A DNA stretch of 64,000 nt from Streptomyces ochraceiscleroticus (GTDB taxonomy: Bacteria; Actinomycetota; Actinomycetes; Streptomycetales; Streptomycetaceae), in the NCBI RefSeq assembly GCF_000720485.1, contig NZ_JOAX01000017.1, forward strand, positions 95,146-159,145. The letters are read 5' to 3'. Numbering within the stretch: position 1 is the stretch's first letter; each line of letters opens with the position of its first letter. The notes below the pieces were generated by a model that saw only the letters and a program-made list of their open reading frames with translations, did not search any database and was not told the DNA's origin. Both the position numbers and the translations under genes were made by a program. This document shows positions 61,253 to 64,000 of this stretch, piece by piece.

Positions 61253-61482
61253 TCAGCGACGAGGCCCGCACTGCCCACGCTCCATCTTTGCAGGCCGCAA
61301 GACGTCCACACACCCTTTGACCAGAACCGTCGTCCCTTGTCCGACCAGGAACGCCCCGGAACGACACAGAACAACCCGGAACGCACATGACACTTATGCG
61401 CAGAGAGTGACGGGCGATGCCCCCCGGACGAGGGACCATCGACGAGCTCGTTGACAAGCTTGTGCAATATTGCCGACCACAG

Positions 61483-61864
61483 GCGGGCGGCGCGCTGTTC
61501 ACCGACGACGTCGAACCGTACGAGCTCCTCAAGGTCCGGCTGCTCAACGGCACCCACTCGCTCATCGCCTACCTGGGCGCCCTCGCGGGCTGCGACACCA
61601 TCCCGCAGTCCACCGCGCGGTCCTGTGGAACGAGTACCTCCCGAGCCTCACCGTCCCCGACGACGTCGATCTGGACGCGTACGTGGCCCGGCTCTTCACC
61701 CGCTGGTCCAACTCGGCACTCGGCCACCGCACCCGCCAGGTCGGCTCGGACGACTCCCCCGGCTTCGCCCCCGGCGAGCACGCGGCCGCCATGGCGGACC
61801 CGGCCCGCGACCGCCTCGCCGCCCTGCGCGCCCGCACCGGAGACGGCCCGGCGTTCGCCGCCGC
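61483..61864 (+). pseudogene. Mannitol 2-dehydrogenase family remnant (frameshifted, internally deleted)
   Basis: The frame starting 61483 reads GALFTDDVEPYELLKVRLLNGTHSLIAYLGALAG, a strong match to the catalytic region of polyol/mannitol dehydrogenases. Near 61605-61616 the similarity jumps to another frame with AVLWNEYLPSLTVPDDVDLDAYVARLF, then FTRWSNSALGHRTRQVGSDDS, and after a further apparent deletion MADPARDRLAALRARTGDG, the family C-terminal end. The N-terminal Rossmann domain is absent. It is therefore a decayed fragment, not a gene. It runs straight into a truncated TetR gene. Confidence 0.78.
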
Positions 61865-62419
61865 GCGGTCCGCGACGGTCTGCAGCGCACCTCGCTGCGT
61901 GCCGTCGCCGACGAGGCCCAGCTCAATATCGGCTCCCTGCGCCACTACTTCGCCGGCCAGCAGGAGCTGATGCGCTTCGCGATGCAGTCGATGCTCGACC
62001 GGGTCGGCGGCCGGCTGCTCGCACACGTGGAGCGCATCGGGGATCTGGGTCGTCACCCCCGCCCCGAGCGGCTCCGGCTCGCTGCCGGGCTCCTGGCCGA
62101 GCTGCTGCCCCTGGACGAGACCCGCCGCGCCGAGGTCACCGTCTTCCTGGACTTCAACACGGCCGCCCGCACCGATCCGGCCTTCGGCGACCTCACGCGC
62201 CAGGCCGCCGAAGGCACCAGAAAGCTGGTGCGCCGCGTCCTCACCCGGCTCGACGCCACAGGCACCCTGCGCCCCGGTCTCGACCTCACGATCGAGACCG
62301 AGCGGCTGACGGCGCTCCTGGACGGCCTCGGCCTCAGCGCTGTCCTGCACCCCGAGCTCCTCACCCCGGAGCGATGCGGCGATGTGCTGCTCGCGCACCT
62401 GGAGGCCCTGTCGCGGTAA
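61865..62419 (+). pseudogene. TetR/BetI-type regulator lacking its N-terminus
   Basis: From 61868 the frame reads VRDGLQRTSLRAVADEAQLNIGSLRHYFAGQQELMRFAMQSML, the recognition-helix half of a TetR DNA-binding domain, followed by an intact-looking C-terminal ligand domain to EALSR at 62419. The first ~25-30 residues (helix 1) and any start codon are missing; what lies upstream in this frame is shadow of the dehydrogenase remnant. The first ATG inside is too late to give a functional protein. Best read as a deletion product joining two former genes. Confidence 0.75.
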
Positions 62420-62533
62420 TCGCCGCTCCTCGCTCGCACGCGGTGCGCCGCGTATGCGTACGTCCCCGAGCGGGTGGAAGGGTGGGAGTGCCATCGAGCG
62501 GCAGCCGAAGCAGGAAGAGGAGAGGCAGAGCGC

Positions 62534-63733
62534 GTGAGCGACGAGAGTACGTGGCGTGGTGGACCGATGCGGCGGGTGATGCGGGGGCGTGACCCGGACG
62601 AGGAACACCGCGCCTCCACGCCGCTGGAGCTGCTGTTCGACCTGACGTTCGTGGTCGCGATCTCGCAGGCCGCCGCCGAGCTGCACCACGCGCTGGCCGA
62701 GGGACACACCGGTGCGGCGCTGCCCGGGTACGCCGCGGTGTTTTTCGCGATCTGGTGGGCGTGGGTGAACTTCACCTGGTTCGCCTCCGCCTACGACACG
62801 GACGATGTCCCCTACCGGCTCCTGACCCTGCTGCAGATGGCAGGGGTGCTGGTACTGGCCGCAGGAGTGAAGCCCGCCTTCACGCACGGCGACTTCGCGG
62901 TGGTGGTCGTCGGCTATGTGATCATGCGGGTGGCGATGGTCACGCAGTGGCTGCGGGCCGCGGCGGAGCATCCGCAGGGCCGGGGCGCGGCCGTGCGCTA
63001 CGCCGTGGGGATCATCGTTGTGCAGGCCGGGTGGATCGCCCGGCTGTGGACACCCGAGTCATGGGCGTGGGTCACGTTCGTGGTGCTGGTGGCCGCGGAG
63101 CTGGCCGTGCCGGCCTGGGCGGAGTTCCGGGGGCGCACCACGCGCTGGCACCCCGGCCACATCGCCGAACGCTACGGCCTGTTCACCATCATCGTGCTCG
63201 GCGAGGTCATTCTCGCCTCCTTGGCGGCCGTCCGGTCCGCCGTGAGCGAGGGGGGCCTGTCCGCCGGGCTGTTGATGATCGTCGTCGGCGGTCTGCTGCT
63301 GGTCTTCTCCCTGTGGTGGCTCTACTTCACCGGCCCGGAGGTCACCCTGCCCTGTCTGAAGACCGCGCTCGCCTGGGGGTACGGCCACTACGTGATCTTC
63401 GCGGCCATCGCTGCCCTGGGTGCCGGACTGGAAGTGGCCCTGGGTGCCGCGGAACACCACGCACACCTGTCGGCCCGGGGCGCGGCGCTGACCGTGGCCG
63501 TGCCGGTGGTGATCGTCCTGGTTGCCCTGGGCGTTCTGCACCGCTTGACCGGTACCGGCGCCGTGGGGCACGAACTGCTGGTGGCCGGCGGTGCGCTCGT
63601 CGTGCTGGCGCTGGGCTTCGCGGCCCCGGGACTCGGGGTGGGCGGTGCGGTACTGGGAATGGGCCTGGCCGTGGCCGCCACCCTGGCCGCCAATCTCCTC
63701 GCCATCTGCCGCCGCACCGCCACCGCGGTATGA
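62534..63733 (+). CDS. Low temperature requirement A (LtrA) family membrane protein
   Basis: 399 residues with about ten membrane helices. The beginning of the fold has ASTPLELLFDLTFVVAISQAA, the family signature with the ELLFDL block, and later AERYGLFTIIVLGEVILASLAA and SLWWLYFTGPE are also typical. The GTG at 62534 (VSDESTW) is preferred, with an AGGAGAGG stretch 10 bases before; longer starts are unlikely. LtrA is named for low-temperature growth in Listeria, but its molecular role is not known. It ends before a strong terminator. Confidence 0.88.
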   Translation: MSDESTWRGGPMRRVMRGRDPDEEHRASTPLELLFDLTFVVAISQAAAELHHALAEGHTGAALPGYAAVFFAIWWAWVNFTWFASAYDTDDVPYRLLTLLQMAGVLVLAAGVKPAFTHGDFAVVVVGYVIMRVAMVTQWLRAAAEHPQGRGAAVRYAVGIIVVQAGWIARLWTPESWAWVTFVVLVAAELAVPAWAEFRGRTTRWHPGHIAERYGLFTIIVLGEVILASLAAVRSAVSEGGLSAGLLMIVVGGLLLVFSLWWLYFTGPEVTLPCLKTALAWGYGHYVIFAAIAALGAGLEVALGAAEHHAHLSARGAALTVAVPVVIVLVALGVLHRLTGTGAVGHELLVAGGALVVLALGFAAPGLGVGGAVLGMGLAVAATLAANLLAICRRTATAV

Positions 63734-63789
63734 CGCTCGTGTCGTGGAGTGTTACCGGGGGCTCGTGAACGAGGCCCGCGTGCACCGAA

Positions 63790-63817
63790 GGGGCCGGACA
63801 CCTGGGTGTCCGGCCCC
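63790..63817. terminator. 12-bp hairpin terminator
   Basis: GGGGCCGGACAC (63790-63801) and GTGTCCGGCCCC (63806-63817) are perfectly complementary around CTGG. It lies between the convergent LtrA and aldehyde dehydrogenase genes. Confidence 0.9.
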
Positions 63818-63891
63818 TCGTCACCACCGCTCCTGCGCCGGCGCGGTGGCGCTGTGCCGGGCGGCGTGAGGGCGCCGCCCCGTCATTCCGC

Positions 63892-64000
63892 TCAGAAGAA
63901 TCCGAGCTTCTTCGCCGAGTAGCTGACCAGCAGGTTCTTGGTCTGCTGGTAGTGGTCCAGCATCATCTTGTGGTTCTCCCGGCCGATGCCGGAGTTCTTG
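63892..64000 (-). CDS. Aldehyde dehydrogenase, C-terminal end (5' part beyond the window)
   Basis: Minus-strand translation from the right edge gives [19 protein letters not shown] followed by [16 protein letters not shown] and a TGA stop at 63892-63894. The SGIGRE motif and the NLLVSY-KxLGFF end are typical of NAD-dependent aldehyde dehydrogenases of the acetaldehyde/glycolaldehyde (ExaC/AcoD-like) group. Only the last 35 residues are in the window. Confidence 0.85.
   Translation of the reverse strand, partial: KNSGIGRENHKMMLDHYQQTKNLLVSYSAKKLGFF

Noticed and set aside
61451..62419. A single 322-residue protein ending in a TetR domain
   Set aside because: The N-terminal 140 residues are the wrong frame of the mannitol dehydrogenase remnant, so the long reading is an artefact of gene decay.

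Overview
The window is chromosomal DNA of a Streptomyces or close relative. It has very high GC with G/C-rich third codon positions, frequent GTG starts, and genus hallmarks: RbpA, DasR-type sites in front of a chitinase, a complete SapB/ram morphogen locus, paired DUF6230/DUF6114 genes, and rare TTA codons placed in one secondary-metabolite-like cluster. No rRNA, tRNA, CRISPR array, insertion sequence or phage gene was recognised.

Layout. 1-9.7 kb is housekeeping: an MFS exporter cut by the left edge, rbpA with a sigma-R promoter, fxsA, the coupled lipoprotein acyltransferase and dolichol-phosphate-mannose synthase pair, an amidohydrolase, an Lrp regulator and an acyl-CoA dehydrogenase. 10-13.1 kb holds a secreted GH18 chitinase and the DUF6230/DUF6114 pair. 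13.3-20.3 kb is a ramC-ramS-ramA-ramB operon with convergent ramR; the 38-residue precursor gene ramS overlaps the end of ramC. 21.9-26.5 kb is a sugar-acid catabolic locus (GntR regulator, L-fuconate dehydratase, ACS-type transporter, FAH-family hydrolase). 26.6-31.4 kb has a GT28-type glycosyltransferase, a CE4 deacetylase, an SDR and two DMT-type membrane proteins that look like an envelope-glycolipid module. 31.4-39.3 kb is mixed: PatB/MalY-type lyase, GAF-ANTAR regulator, orphan cytochrome oxidase subunit I, AAC(3)-type acetyltransferase, nucleotide-sugar dehydrogenase and an EF-hand protein.

39.4-56.0 kb is the most interesting part. Two divergent, tightly overlapped operons encode two Gfo/Idh/MocA dehydrogenases, an Ldh2-type oxidoreductase, an M20 hydrolase, a TIM-barrel isomerase, a DUF6917 protein, two DegT/DnrJ/EryC1/StrS aminotransferases, a UbiA prenyltransferase, an FAD oxidoreductase, a methyltransferase, two acyl-adenylating enzymes and a CaiB-type CoA transferase. 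There is no PKS, NRPS or terpene synthase. Four of these genes carry a TTA codon. I read it as an undescribed pathway joining an amino-sugar or aminocyclitol unit to prenyl and acyl groups; the product is unknown.

56.1-64 kb returns to scattered genes: a SpoIIE-type phosphatase, a secreted protein, TetR plus SGNH hydrolase with a clear operator, LysE plus roadblock-like protein, a decayed mannitol-dehydrogenase/TetR remnant, LtrA, and the C-terminal end of an aldehyde dehydrogenase cut by the right edge.
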